Positions 1 through 11,261 of a stretch of DNA of 64,000 nucleotides are shown here, piece after piece. The stretch is taken from positions 25,657,021-25,721,020 of the forward strand of contig OX387602.1 in NCBI GenBank assembly GCA_947568835.1. Direction: 5' to 3'. How positions within the stretch are numbered: position 1 is the first letter of the stretch; each line of letters starts with the position of its first letter. The DNA is from Protonemura montana. Lineage: Eukaryota > Arthropoda > Insecta > Plecoptera > Nemouridae. The position numbers and the translations under genes are program-made. The notes beneath the pieces were generated by a model. It did no database searches. It was not told where the DNA came from and saw nothing but the letters and a program-made list of their open reading frames with translations.

Positions 1-48
1 ATCTAGTTAGGGTAAGAAAACTCATGGCAATGTATTTCTTTCTTTCAG

Positions 49-167
49 GCAATGCTCTTGCAAGATCAACTGCTAGAGAGGGCTCGATTTGATAGTCTTG
101 AAAGATCTGAGATAGACGGCAATAGGAGGTTATTTGGAAACGATCTCTCGAAAGAAACCAATGGAAG
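49..167 (+). CDS. Lrch: LRCH internal coding exon (upstream of the CH domain)
   Basis: The exon follows a clear acceptor (tctttcag) and ends at a donor AG|GTGAGA in phase 2. It reads AMLLQDQLLERARFDSLERS and onward to KETNGR, a charged and probably helical segment. I assign it to LRCH because phase and strand continue without a break into the CH-domain exons downstream, not because this segment is itself diagnostic. In known LRCH proteins an N-terminal leucine-rich repeat array is followed by a low-complexity linker and a C-terminal calponin homology domain. This exon would lie in the linker. The repeat array must be before position 1, so the gene is 5'-truncated by the window. Confidence 0.72.
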
Positions 168-692
168 GTGAGACAAACCAATATCACACTCACATAGTTT
201 CTTTTATGGCTGTTTTAATGTATATTCCTCTCTAATTCTTCTTTGTGTTATTTATTGTTTGGATTTAAATACTTTACATGTTGAGAGGTTATTTTCTTAA
301 CTTCTGACATTTGGGTGCCTATTCTGAATGGATTTCAGTAGATGCAATTCCTTTCAAAAATAGCACACAGTGCAGAAATCAGTCTTGTTGGTTGGACCTA
401 ATTGTAGTGGTGTAATATTTTCTGCTGTGGAATCTTGATAGAATAAAATCTTCCCTTACTCAGTTTTCAAAAATTCTATGGACAATCGTTTTCAAATAAG
501 CATAAAAACTAGGAATGTAAAACAACAAATAACGCATTGTCAAGATATCAAACGTCCACAGCAGGAAATTTGCACCTGCCGTTGATTCTCGGGCTAACTA
601 CTGGCTGCTTGTGGCGAGGTAGGTAGTGCATGACAGCGGGATCCGTGTGCTTCTCTGGTTGTGTGTTCGATGTATCTGTGTTTCACTTGCAG
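168..692 (+). other. LRCH intron
   Basis: AT-rich intron sequence bounded by a GTGAGA donor and a tttcacttgcag acceptor. I see no other feature in it. Confidence 0.65.
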
Positions 693-836
693 CCCCCGGA
701 TTCCCACGGCTAACAACGTTAACACGGCCGTTAGCGCCTCTAATGGACACCACTTGTCCCCAACTAGAGACGCAATTGTCAATGGCAACGGTTGCCATGA
801 CGATAAGAGGCCTCTGGAGCACATTCAAACCTATAG
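693..836 (+). CDS. Lrch: LRCH internal coding exon (linker)
   Basis: The exon starts after cacttgcag and ends at AG|GTGGGT. It receives phase 2 from the previous exon and leaves in phase 2. The product starts SPRIPTANNVNTAVSASNG and ends DDKRPLEHIQTYR. It is polar and rich in Asn, Ser and Thr, as expected for the disordered linker between LRRs and CH domain. Other frames through the segment are also open but do not join the neighbouring exons in phase. Confidence 0.7.
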
Positions 837-1324
837 GTGGGTACTGTTGCAAGCTGGAAAATGTTGGTTTTTACTTTTTAAATAATATATTTTAGGTGTG
901 TAATGCATCCTGTAGGTAGTAGGAAATTTAAACATGCTAATGTTTGTAAACTTATCTGTGATTGCTGATTAGTTACTCTATTTGTAAAAGGTTTTGTGTT
1001 GTAATATTAATTAGTTGTTGTTCCCAGAATATCGTAGCCAGATTCCTATTAAACATGTGGTTAGTAATTTGAGAGGTCCTTTCTATGCACAGTGAATTGT
1101 GAAGAAACCCATGTGCTAGGACTGAGAGAGGATAAACACTAGATATGTAATTAGATAGACTTTATACTTGCTAAGTACCTTTGCCAGTTCTAGATACAGT
1201 GTTAGTAGTCACTTTAGGTTTTCTGAAACTCTAAAGAAAAGCTTATTAGTTGATGATAGTTGGGTCTAGTACAGATTATACATGATATTAGTTGCTTTAA
1301 TTCTGAGCACCATCAATTTTCCAG

Positions 1325-1865
1325 AGAATACAAAGAAGCACAAAAACAGCAGCGCGGCCAGGACGTCTATCGAACGAGGCAACCGGGAGACCAGCCTCCA
1401 AACAACGAAACCACCAGCCAAGAAACCGATCCAGTCAACAACTACGAACCGATCCTCCGAAACCGAGTCGAGTCGAAACAGTCGTTTGACGACGCCACTA
1501 ACAACCGGCGGCCCGTACAGAAAGTTACTCCGTGCCGGAACAATTCGTCAGTGAGCTTCCAGTGCCCACCGGCGCAGGCCAACGGTAACGGGAGAGCGGA
1601 ATCGTGCTACACCAAGCCGAGCTCACCAACGAAGGTCAATGGAAACGGCAACGCCAGCCCTCGTCTGGTGACCACCGCTCTTGGCTACGTCAACGGCAGT
1701 CGGCCGCAGGCTTTATCGACTGGTACGCCGCCTAGATCGCCCAAGCTTGGTGCACGTGCGATGATGTGGAACCGCGACATCGCCCCCGAGAAGCTGAGCT
1801 TTACGATGCGCCGCGAGTTTGACAAGGCGAGAGAAGAAGCCGATCTCACTGATGCGCTCAGAACG
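1325..1865 (+). CDS. Lrch: LRCH large linker exon
   Basis: A 541-nt exon bounded by an attttccag acceptor and an ACG|GTGAGC donor. It enters in phase 2, completing an Arg codon, and leaves in phase 0. It encodes about 180 residues. First comes a Gln/Asn/Arg-rich stretch (REYKEAQKQQRGQDVYRTRQ), then Pro/Ser/Asn-rich sequence with NGNG motifs. Last comes a more conserved end, MMWNRDIAPEKLSFTMRREF followed by DKAREEADLTDALRT, which leads into the CH domain. It is the most GC-rich part of the locus, as expected for coding sequence. The linker is probably disordered apart from its C-terminal helix. Confidence 0.85.
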
Positions 1866-2358
1866 GTGAGCTGTTTTCTCCACTGTTACACTGCCTTATC
1901 AGTTATCACTTATCAAAATTGTGATGAGCAGTTGTTGTAAAGCCATTGCTTCTAATATCTGGTCTTAACATGTTGTCCCAATCTTTTGGACATCTTTGAG
2001 CAACTGGAATGTACCACCAATTTCACAATTTACACTTAAGTTTCATTTAATATTTGGAGCACTTTAATGCTCTGATATTCTTGTTTATGAAGAGGTACTT
2101 AATTTGATCAGACTACTTGCCGATCGTATTACCTCTCTGTTTGTATTCAATGATGTATTTAATGATTTAATATCATATTTATTTATTTAAACAATGACTT
2201 CCTTTTCTCGAAGTAACTTATTGAGGTTGTTAGCTTCTCAAAGATATTTACAGTTAATTTTACAATTTTTCCCAAGCAAGTAACTGCATTTGCTCCCCTT
2301 ACAGCACGTAGTTTATCCTATAATTTGTTTAACCCGTTGGTTGTTGTCCACCTCGCAG
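1866..2358 (+). other. LRCH intron
   Basis: AT-rich, nothing else recognised. The acceptor is ccacctcgcag. Confidence 0.7.
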
Positions 2359-2496
2359 CTGATCGAGTCCAAGCTGAAGATGTCTCTGCCGGACAATATG
2401 GCTCCAGCACTGATGGACGGTGTCGTGCTTTGCCACCTGGCCAATCACGTGCGCCCACGCTCTGTTGCCAGCATACACGTTCCTTCCCCGGCAGTG
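2359..2496 (+). CDS. Lrch: LRCH calponin homology domain, first part
   Basis: The exon is 46 codons, phase 0 at both ends (acceptor cctcgcag, donor GTG|GTAGGT). It reads LIESKLKMSLPDNMAPALMD, then GVVLCHLANHVRPRSVASIH and VPSPAV. DGVVLCHLANHVRPRSV is the signature of the CH domain in LRCH proteins, which are scaffolds of this LRR-plus-CH architecture linked to cytoskeleton and membrane regulation (DOCK partners in mammals and flies). The next exon continues the domain with PKLTMARCRRNVDNFLEACR. This is the strongest evidence for the gene assignment. Confidence 0.95.
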
Positions 2497-2724
2497 GTAG
2501 GTTTTCCTTTACTGCCAATAAAACTCTTTGTCAAGAATAATTTTTTTTGACTTGAGGGTAAACATTTTTCTATTTCAAATCACAGTGGCCTTTTAAATTG
2601 TAAGATTCTTACTTCCAGCTTAACTAATTTATTCTAATTTGTGTGTCTGCTCATCTTCTGAATTGTTTGAGAACTAGTGCAGTCCCTGTTTTATCTCCCG
2701 TTGTAATGTACGTTCCTGTTTCAG

Positions 2725-2802
2725 CCGAAACTGACGATGGCCAGATGCAGGCGTAATGTGGACAACTTCCTAGAGGCGTGCCGCAAGATTGGAGTTGACG
2801 AG
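2725..2802 (+). CDS. Lrch: LRCH calponin homology domain, middle part
   Basis: A 26-codon phase-0 exon between gtttcag and GAG|GTGAGT. The sequence PKLTMARCRRNVDNFLEACR then KIGVDE is the central helix of the LRCH CH domain. Its donor is the branch point of the gene: two downstream exons (about 4.6 and 7.1 kb) both accept in phase 0 and both plausibly complete the CH domain, one with a membrane tail and one without. Confidence 0.95.
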
Positions 2803-4604
2803 GTGAGTTGGCAATTTGTTTTGGTGATATCGCTTAACGGCTGGAAGCATATTGTGAAATGCAACGCATAATATGGTGCAACCCGAGAGAGATTCATCAG
2901 ATTTTTAGCTGCAAACAAGAACATCAGCTTATTTAGTTCACTTAGCACATGTCACGTGAAAGTACATACCTAATGTCCAGCTTGTTAGATCAGTAATGTC
3001 AAACTTGATAAATTTCATTGAGTAGGTCCATCAAGAACCCGCACATCGTATGGCTTCAATATGTAATGTTGTAACATGCTTTATATGTTTCTTGTAACGA
3101 TGTGCATGACAGTGGCTGCATGTGTGTGTGTGTGTGTCGATTGTAATAACTGCCGTCTTGTTTTTAATTTCTTGTGCATCTTGTTTTAATGTTTCTTATT
3201 CTCACTGGTTTATGTCACATTCGTTGAATATGCACACCATTGCACCATGGAACAGTATGCTTACGAGTGCATTTTCGAACTGCACTTCATATGCACCCAG
3301 TGCCAAAAACGCCAAAATGTGTTAGCAACGTGTTGAAAACACAACGAACAACGACACGAGGCTGGAAGTTTGCTTGCAATGAGAATTTTAGTGCACTTAC
3401 GTTCAATTTTCTATTCTTGACTGGCAGTTGGAATAAGAAGTTTGTAATTAAATGTATTCATTATTTGAATTATATAGCAGTCTACCTCTATGCAAATATT
3501 CTTTCTCTAGAAGTAAATTGCAATCTGTGGAAATAATATAATATTTATAGTAGATTAGTAGTATTTAGTAGTGGAACGTTTTGTCGTGCTTACTGTGACT
3601 TAACTACCAAGTCAAATTTGCATAATTCTGTATTGTATGGATGTTGTTGATAATATGTAGGTTAAACTATCAACCATACCTCTGACATCAATTCCAGTTC
3701 AGTGACAGGAAGTACTGAGTCGCTACAAATGCAATACATGTAAAACAAACATAAGTCTTCTGTAAACTATTTATTTGATCATTGTGAGGGTGAAGGTGTA
3801 CATCTCCGTAGCTGCTTTGGTTCGATCTGTGAGGTTTTCCTATAATATATGTCAATGGCTTTGCGATCGTGGTTTTATGCTGGCTGACTTCATTTCTGAT
3901 ATTAGTCTAAATAATTTTTGTTCTAGAAGCTGCATGTTCTTCATCATTTCAATGTTTTTCTATGCTACGTCCTATGCTTTTGCCACAAAATTGTTCACCG
4001 CTCAATAATTGCTACATAAAACTTGATGCCGAGTTACTATATAAATGACTTGACTGGTGGAGGCAAATCAGTTTCTTTTGGACTGTTAATTTGCAATCTG
4101 AAACTTTTTATTTCTTGTAAAAACATTCTATTTTATTTTGTCTTTGTGAGATGTTGTTACTACTCGATGTGAAATTAACCATGCATCGCATCATCATCCA
4201 TCACTTCATCACTCATCTTCATCGCTCATGCATAAGCCCATGATTTCATCGGTGTGACAGTAAGTCCTGACGAGAATTCAATGATATACACAACTCGATA
4301 CATTTCCTAGCTAATCGTTAGATCAGTTGTTACTTGTTACTGCTTTGCCTTTGTGATCAAAGTTGTAGACTCTTCTTAGACTAATAACTTGACATACCTC
4401 TCTTGAACTATCCTGTCAATATCTTCTTAGCTTGATTGACTAATTAAATATTTGAAATATGTTTTGTAACTTAACCCAGTCAGTGACAATAATCTTCAAA
4501 ATTACGTAATGTGCTAGAATGTAGTCTTGAAATGATTGGTTAAATTACATAACCGCCTGTTTAGCTTGAGAGCTGCGTGACACGTGTCTGTGGTCTCATT
4601 GCAG
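2803..4604 (+). other. LRCH intron before the first alternative last exon
   Basis: AT-rich. A short GT run lies near 3121-3137. Short open frames here lack splice context and resemble nothing I know. No coding feature supported. Confidence 0.6.
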
Positions 4605-4814
4605 GCTGATGTTTGTTGCCGGGACGATATAGTCGAGGCATTCAGTGTTGTCGCACTCGGTCGAACGGTAGCAAAGCTTTTCGAGGCGGTGGCCCCTCCG
4701 ACGCCAGCCGCCGCTCAGCTTGCAGCCAATCACGACTCCAGCACATTGCTCTGTCTTGGCTTCTTTGTCGGGACTCTAGTGCTTCTGTATTTCTTCCCTC
4801 TTCCTGAGCAATAG
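4605..4814 (+). CDS. Lrch: LRCH alternative last exon A: CH-domain end plus C-terminal membrane segment
   Basis: The exon follows tctcattgcag and stays open for 69 codons to TAG. Joined to the preceding KIGVDE it gives ADVCCRDDIVEAFSVVALGR, an Ala/Pro-rich spacer (VAPPTPAAAQLAANH), a hydrophobic segment STLLCLGFFVGTLVLLYFF, and the tail PLPEQ. The hydrophobic run is about 18 residues and sits only five residues from the C-terminus, as in a tail-anchored protein. From family knowledge, some vertebrate LRCH isoforms also end in a hydrophobic segment after a sequence equivalent to ADxCxxxDI. I infer that this exon makes the membrane-associated isoform and the exon near 7.1 kb a soluble one. Expression is not shown by the sequence. 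Confidence 0.85.
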   Translation, partial: ADVCCRDDIVEAFSVVALGRTVAKLFEAVAPPTPAAAQLAANHDSSTLLCLGFFVGTLVLLYFFPLPEQ

Positions 4815-4942
4815 CTTGAAACCCCACTACAGAAACACTACCAAAATACACTTGTTATTAATTATTATATTTTCCAACTATCATTACCTTTTTAAAGCAT
4901 TTTCATGATATGTGTTTTAACACTTCATGCACAACCCTACCT

Positions 4943-4948
4943 AATAAA
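4943..4948 (+). terminator. Candidate polyadenylation signal for LRCH last exon A
   Basis: AATAAA about 130 nt after the stop codon of exon A, in AT-rich sequence. The position suits an alternative polyadenylation site ending the membrane-tail transcript. The hexamer is common in AT-rich DNA, so this is only suggestive. Confidence 0.4.
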
Positions 4949-7086
4949 TTACCTAATAATTATTATTTTTGGCTGAAGTTGGTAAGATTAACAAATGAGG
5001 ATTTAAGCAGTAACGCCTATGCCCTATGCCCAATGCATTGTGTGCTGTTGCATGGTTATGTGGCTTTCTGGTCTTAGTGTCAATAACTCACTGTAGATGT
5101 TTTTGTGCAACCACAAGTGTGATGGAACACCCTTGTTACTGCAGTTGACAGAAATATGCATAATTCATTTGGCAGCACATGGTCAGCGGCAATACTGCAA
5201 TTTCAAGGGAATAAGGCAGGAATAGAGTTGCTACGGCCATGACGTTACTATAATAAGCACAGAGCTTTCACAATTCTTAGTTTAACCTATTATCACATTC
5301 TGTTGGATGCTATTGCATCTTTTTCAAGGTATCAGAAGTTTGGTCATTTGACTGTGAACGAATTGGGAATCGGATCGGTACTTGTTACTTGAAGGCTATA
5401 TATTAATTATTTAAGTGGTCGATAATTTTCTGTGCTTTAAATTTATAGCATGGTGCTTGATGCATCTGATGTTATAATCTGCAAATGGTCAGAGAAATTT
5501 GTAACAAAGACTTAGTATTATCAGCTAATGTATGCAGCTAGTCTGTCGTTAGACATTAAATTCTTAAAGTCAAAATAATTAATTTTTATACTTAGGTATA
5601 GCTAGTTTTGGAGTAATTTTATATCTCTATTGTACGAAAAGTTGATTGGCTTTGATCGGAAAGTCCCAAAATGTTTAAAATGTCCCGAAAGGTTGTTGCT
5701 GGCACGCTTGGCTAAGATGCCTGCATAGCTGAGACAGTAAATATAATAATTGTATGCTCTAGTCTTTGATAGCTTCACATTTTTATTCTTGAATGAAAAT
5801 CAAAATATACTTCTGTATAACTAGTGAGTAGAATGGCATTTACTTGATACATATGTGTCTTGTTAACTAGCTTTTTGATTATCTGCATATTACCTAGCAG
5901 TACACGTATACAAAAGAAGGATGGCAACTTATTATTCCAAATATTTAGTATTTTTTGTATCAAGCAAACTGATGCAGTATTACTTAACTTAGCGTAATTT
6001 ACAATTTCTTGCCAAATCGTTCTTCAAAGAGTGGTGCTTTAGTATTTAGGAGTATACATTAATTAAACCTTCAATATCATTTGTTCACATTTAATAGGTC
6101 TAGGTAAGGGGTTTTTCCAAGTGACCTAGATTGCTACCTGTCTTACTGCTATAGACTATAATTTCCTCGATGCTTAATTTCTGCGGCTGATTTCTTTGCA
6201 GTTGCCAAAAGATTGTCAGTGGAATGTTGTAGGAGAATAACAGGTAGTGATTTAGGCTGCTTGAGAATAACAAAATAGCAGCTAACATGACTAAAGGTTA
6301 AAACCCATATATTTTGTGCACATTTATGACATTAGGGCCACGAACTTGTCGTCGTGAAACATTTATTATAAATGATAAGTACATGTAACTTGATGTATTT
6401 CATTGTACAATATTTTTATTATAGTTCAACGGTTGAAGGAAAACCTTCGGAATAATAACAGCTCTAAAATAAAATGTAACAAATACTAATTTCACGTTGA
6501 AACCAGTGTTATGAAAAGAAAAGCTTCTCTGCTAGAATTTTTTTGTAAAATTATTGCTGGTGGGTGAAGTACTGTATTATTGTAGAGCATTAAATTGTCA
6601 TTTTAATTTTGAGACTGATTTAGCAAAAAAGAGGACCAAAATGCCATTCAACAAATATCTCTTGATTTTTTTATGCTTTTATAATTCCAACATTTTTTTT
6701 GTTGCTAATGTGTTATGAAGTCAAAGAAATACTGTAACGACTATTTACATTTCATGTTGTTTTGTGTTCAAATTCATGCAATGCCATGCTTATCTAGAAA
6801 TTAAATACTTGTTTTTTTACCTTAGTGAAATTCGTGGTAGATGAATTCAGAAGATATCACTTAATTTTAATCACTATTTTACAATTGTGTACAAATTTTC
6901 TTTGCAATATGACTTTAACTCCATTCAGAAATAAAACAGCATGTTAATTATTTTATCTCTTTGTGTCATTCTTTACTTAACAATTCTCATATGTCACGGT
7001 AGGCTGTCATCTTTGTTCTTTAATAGGCCTCGAACTGTATATCCAGGCATTTTTTTCTCCAATGTGTTCTGGTTTCTCTGTTCTAG
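4949..7086 (+). other. 3' UTR of last exon A and intron to last exon B
   Basis: AT-rich sequence without a recognisable coding exon, RNA gene or mobile element. Confidence 0.5.
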
Positions 7087-7212
7087 GGCCTGGTGTGCAG
7101 TCCGGCAGATGTGTTGGAAGGCCGAGGCGTGGTTCAGATTGCAATCACAGTCACTGAGCTGATGAAGTTCCATCAAGCGCGTTCACCGGCTCACGTGCCC
7201 AATCGGGCATAG
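7087..7212 (+). CDS. Lrch: LRCH alternative last exon B: canonical CH-domain end, soluble tail
   Basis: The exon follows ctgttctag and reads 41 codons to TAG in phase 0 with KIGVDE upstream: GLVCSPADVLEGRGVVQIAI, TVTELMKFHQARSPAHVPNR, then A. VCSPADVLEGRGVVQIAITV is the usual C-terminal helix of the LRCH CH domain, and the 16-residue tail has no membrane segment. To reach it the splice must skip exon A at about 4.6 kb, so the two are alternative terminal exons. Exon B matches the insect form better than A does, so it may be the main isoform. No strong polyadenylation signal is obvious close by; an ATTAAA lies at 8343-8348. Confidence 0.9.
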   Translation, partial: GLVCSPADVLEGRGVVQIAITVTELMKFHQARSPAHVPNRA

Positions 7213-8613
7213 TCGGTAGTCACGCCATTCACTTGAAGCCTGTTCTCTCACTATTCAATTCTTCTTTTAATAATGAACTAATTTGTAAAAGTATCTAGGT
7301 AGGTAGGTAGGTACTAGGTAGGTGCATTTCCTGAGGATATAGAATCCAGTGGTATGATTGCAAAAAGCTTAAATGGCAAAGTGCAAACAGAAAATTTTTG
7401 GTAACAGTTCCAATGAACCAACAGTTTGTGAAATTAATCAACAAGCACATCGAATCTATGAACTAATCTTCACTTTTTAATTGCAAGGTGAAAATAGCTG
7501 GATAATACAGCTACCACCAAGGAAAAGTAATTTGTGGTAAATCTTGATGTTTTCAATGTTGACTAGCTTTGTGAAACATGGGGGGAAATTGTTGGCAATT
7601 ACCTAATTGTATGCACATAAAAGGGTACTGTAGAACCAATTTGCTAGACAAATGTCTTGAACTGCCCATCAGTCGAGATAATTTTTTAATTTGGTGACTG
7701 TTCCACAATGTGTATGTTTGCGTCTGTTTCGTAGAAGTTTTAGGGCCTAGCAACCGACGTAATTGCGGTTCAAGGTGTAAGTGATGTGTGGCCGAAGAAT
7801 GGTGTAGTCTGTGCCAAAGATATTGTCTACGTAGTAAATAAGTAAATTTACACAATTTTAATACACGTCTTAGCCACTGCTTATTACAGTATTTAGGCTT
7901 AAGTTACTGTTTTTGTACAAAATTTTATAAATTTTGAGATAGATAAATCAATGTGAATCAGGAAAGAAGTGAAAATAGATCTGTCTTGAGCAACAAATCG
8001 AATTTATGATATTGGTGACTATCAAATACCATATTACCGGTATTCATACCATACTGTTCGTGATTATCAAAAACTGTGTACAAAGTTGTGCAGTTTTTCT
8101 ACCAAAATTGTACAATGATCCTGTTTGCATTCACAGGACAAATATAAGTAGGTATGTCCAATTGTGTTTCTTTAAAAATTTAACTATTCTATTTCTGTGA
8201 GCTGGATTTAAAAAGTACCACCTATGTAACACACAATATTCCTAATTGAAAATGTAAAAAAGATCTCACTTTCAGAAACAACGTATTTGTTGATTTTATC
8301 TGGTCAAATTTTCCTGTCCTTCGTTGTCAATCCTCTTGTAATATTAAACTTTTTCTTTTCTTTGTGTTGAGACAGCTTTTCTGTGATCTGCAGTTGCGTG
8401 CGGCTTGGTTAAATATTTGCGTCAATTCTTGCGTGCAACGTCAACCAATTCCACGGCCTCTCAACTTGACTTGTGTTTTCCATCACTCAATCAACTTCCT
8501 GATCTGCCCACCTTGGTGTGGAAGAAATTGCCTAACAAGTACGGCACCGTTAATATCCTAAAAACGACTTGAACTTATCTATCACAATTTCTATACCCAA
8601 AGTAAGGTATGGG
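7213..8613 (+). other. LRCH 3' UTR and intergenic DNA
   Basis: AT-rich sequence. A (TAGG)n-like microsatellite lies near 7289-7324. Nothing else supported. Confidence 0.5.
7289..7324. repeat. TAGG microsatellite
   Basis: Several uninterrupted TAGG units, then a short gap and two more. It lies in the likely 3' UTR of the soluble LRCH isoform. Confidence 0.8.
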
Positions 8614-8709
8614 CTTAAAGAAAAGAATGGGTTTTGTAGAGCCGTATAAGTATAGGGCGATTTTCTGCCAGAAAAAATAGTTGTTGTTCGGGAGTCACGG
8701 TAGATTATA
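8614..8709. repeat. Left member of the outer inverted repeat of the repeat block
   Basis: The core TATAGGGCGATTTTCTGCCA recurs in reverse complement near 19390. The similarity extends from AAAGAAAAGAATGGG to CACGGTAGAT on both sides. The two copies roughly bracket the repeat block and are about 10.7 kb apart. They may be copies of one family or the ends of a disrupted element. Confidence 0.75.
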
Positions 8710-8714
8710 ACGAA

Positions 8715-9045
8715 AATTGGCCTTGATTTATTTGCGTGAAAATGAAGGAGGGGGTACCTCCTTCAATATTTCACAGATGATAGAGTAAATGAGAAGCTAT
8801 CGATCTGTGATAATTTTAATTTTTGGCCCAGCAATGGACAAAAAATATATTTATTTATATAAATAATTTACAAAAAGTTGGTTTTCATTTATTTTCTCGA
8901 AAATGAAGGGGGGAACCTCTTTAAATTTTTTACAAAGATACAGAAGATAGATAGAAGATAAATGTACCACGATAATTTTTTAGTTTTATATTTTCGTTTA
9001 CTCATAGTAAATATCCTATATCAAATACTCGTTTCACAATACTCA
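8715..9045. repeat. Two diverged tandem repeat units
   Basis: Two adjacent segments share GAAAATGAAGGxGGG, a CCTC box, an ACAAAGAT/ACAGATGAT box and a GATAATTTT box in the same order, about 160 nt apart. The sequence from ATAATTTTTTAGTTTTATAT onward reappears near 16640 and 18595, so it belongs to a repeat family used several times in the block. Confidence 0.55.
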
Positions 9046-9072
9046 TATCCAACAGACTGCGCTGGGGGTCAT
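9046..9072 (+). repeat. Copy of a conserved repeat terminus (CCAACAGACTGCGCTGGGGG)
   Basis: The motif TATCCAACAGAxTGCGCTGG GGGTCA occurs four times in the block: here, in reverse at 16600-16621, forward at 16735-16763 and reverse at 18376-18404. In three copies it continues into a conserved TTAACACGACT box. The alternating orientation suggests a transposon terminus. Confidence 0.7.
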
Positions 9073-9145
9073 GGTGCGACCTAACACTAGTGTCGGACTG
9101 GCCAGGGCAGCCAGGCGGCGAGAGCGGCCGGGGTCCCCGGGCCCC

Positions 9146-10513
9146 CTGAAATTAACCACTGGTCTGGGAACGAATGACGTTGTTAGGAAATTTAGTTTGC
9201 CTGTGAATACTTTGAAGCAACTCGTGGTACGCGTGAGTGCCACGGGACTGCCTATACGTACGGTTAATCCAACCATGACAAGTTTCAACTGAAATAATCG
9301 TCTAAAACGAGGCGAAAATTTGTCTCTTCGTACCAGGCGAGTAGCCGACTGAAGAGTATCGCCTGAAATCTACTGCATCGCTGTGCAAGTGACGTCACAA
9401 CACGTGCTCGATCGACCCCACCTCGTACTGCCTCGTACTGCCCAACCTACTGAAGCTCGGCTCTCATTGGCTGACCGGTTTTCGAAGTGGATCGAGGTGA
9501 TAAAAACAATGGCGTCTACGGCTGCTATCATGGCTGCTATCACGGCTGCTGATCATGTAAGTTAGCTTGAGACAAATCAGTGTCAACGAGTCAATGGAAC
9601 GCTGAAGAATATTAACCTTGAAGGGTTCATAAGAATACCGACTGATTCCATTTCCTAAGTAAATGGGCTAAGAAAATTTGTCGACAAGAGTCAACACGTC
9701 GTCGATTAATAAATTGAATAGGCGATTTACAACAAGGCTATAGGCTAAGCTATAGGACTCTACGAAATCGTAGAAACACGATTCCCGATATTAACACGAT
9801 ATTACAACACAGTATTAATTGCCTTTGGAATTACTGAAAATAAAGCCTTTTTGAAATCGTCTATCTACTTCTCAGAAAAATGCTTGTGCTAGGGCAAAAA
9901 CATACTGGTGCATATTTTTTGTCTGGAATACGATACATTTTCTGCCCACTGCAGAGGTTATTTTTGGCGTAAGCTCACGTTAGCCCCGCATACCATGCAA
10001 GTAAGCTTAGTTTTAAACCTAAATTAAAGGATTTCCTTTTAGATGGCTGTTCTTATTCACTAGGCGAATTTTATGGAAAATGACTGTATATTACAACTGT
10101 ATATCCCGGACTGTCTGTATATCTTTTAGATCACCATGACATTAAAACATTATTATTATTATTATTATTATTATTACCCACTTTTTTTGCGGTAGTGTAA
10201 ATCGATCATTCATTTCCGTAAAGGTTTGCTCTTCTCTGTTTTTATATTTAAGAAACACGTGTTATTTTTACGTGTTAGTGAAAAATTTATTTGCAAACGG
10301 AAATCTGCGATAACGTACGTATTTTCATAGGATCTTATTATTCTGAAAATAATATGCCAACACCTGAAGCCCGAAGTAATTCACAGCTAATATGATGACA
10401 ACGCAAAGCGATCGAACTATCTAGGCTCGACGCAGCGCCAACAAAGCACTGCGACACTCGAAAGTGTGGATATTGTTTCAATGTTAATTCAATGACAAAT
10501 TCGCTGTAATTTT
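9146..10513. repeat. Left arm of a ~1.2 kb inverted repeat
   Basis: The sequence from CCCTGAAATTAACCACTGG to AATTCAATGACAAATTCGCTG reappears in reverse complement at about 13098-14271 with few differences. Even short frames such as MQVTSQHVLDRPHLVLPRTA occur identically in both arms. The left arm is longer because of a 180-nt insertion. High similarity implies a recent duplication or an element with long inverted termini. I see no transposase domain in either arm. Confidence 0.85.
9995..10174 (+). mobile_element. Short non-LTR retrotransposon 3' end inserted in the left arm
   Basis: The right arm of the inverted repeat keeps the uninterrupted site (GCATACCCACTTTTTTT). In the left arm that site is split by about 180 nt ending in an (ATT)n tail, with TACC duplicated on both sides (9991-9994 and 10175-10178). 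A 5'-truncated insert with a simple-repeat tail and target duplication is typical of target-primed reverse transcription. No coding part remains. Confidence 0.75.
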
Positions 10514-11261
10514 AGCCGTTTTTTTCTGGAACTGTTCTGTTTCAAGATACTGATACACACATACCTACCGACACAACAGCTGTTCGAAACATCACTCTAA
10601 AACACATTCTGTAGCCAGCTCAGACTTCAAATTTGAGTTTAGGCTTGCTCGGGGTCATCATTCAGGCAACAATCTGTAGACAGCAAAGCTCGAGTAAATC
10701 AGCCAGACCAGTGTAGCTGACAAATAAAAATCTTGATTTCCCCGTAGAAACGCCAATAATTATTGTTGCTAATGTGAAATAAGCGCGTGGTCGACTTCTA
10801 GCTCCACTGCAAATATGTGGTTAGCTCAATGCAAAACCTCATAATTTAATAACCCATACGATACAAATTTGGAAGTTATAATTTAGAAATTCATGTAATT
10901 CTTATTCGATTATCAACCACTATGCTTTTCGTAACTTCTAAATTTTGTCCAACATCACTTCCTACTTTACTTCGACTTCTTTACTTTACATTTAAAAGAA
11001 ATACCAATTCGGCGGCTACCCCATGCATTTTTGGGGATTACCCCGGGCCCCCCAAGGAAAATTCCTAGCGTCGTCACTAGTTGGGGCCCCCTGAGTGTGC
11101 ACTTTCTTTGTATGTGCTACAAGTGCTACACAAGTGCGTTGTATAAAATACTATTCACTTTGGTGTCGCGTTGAAAGAGCGAGAGGCGATTGAAACGGGT
11201 TAAACCGGGGCCCCGTTTGTGTCGGTGTCGCGAGGCCCGAATGACAGGCGTATAATATGAT

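Noticed and set aside
9383-9565. Identical 60-codon frame in both arms of the inverted repeat
   Set aside because: Identity reflects recent duplication of the DNA, not coding constraint; no splice context or domain.
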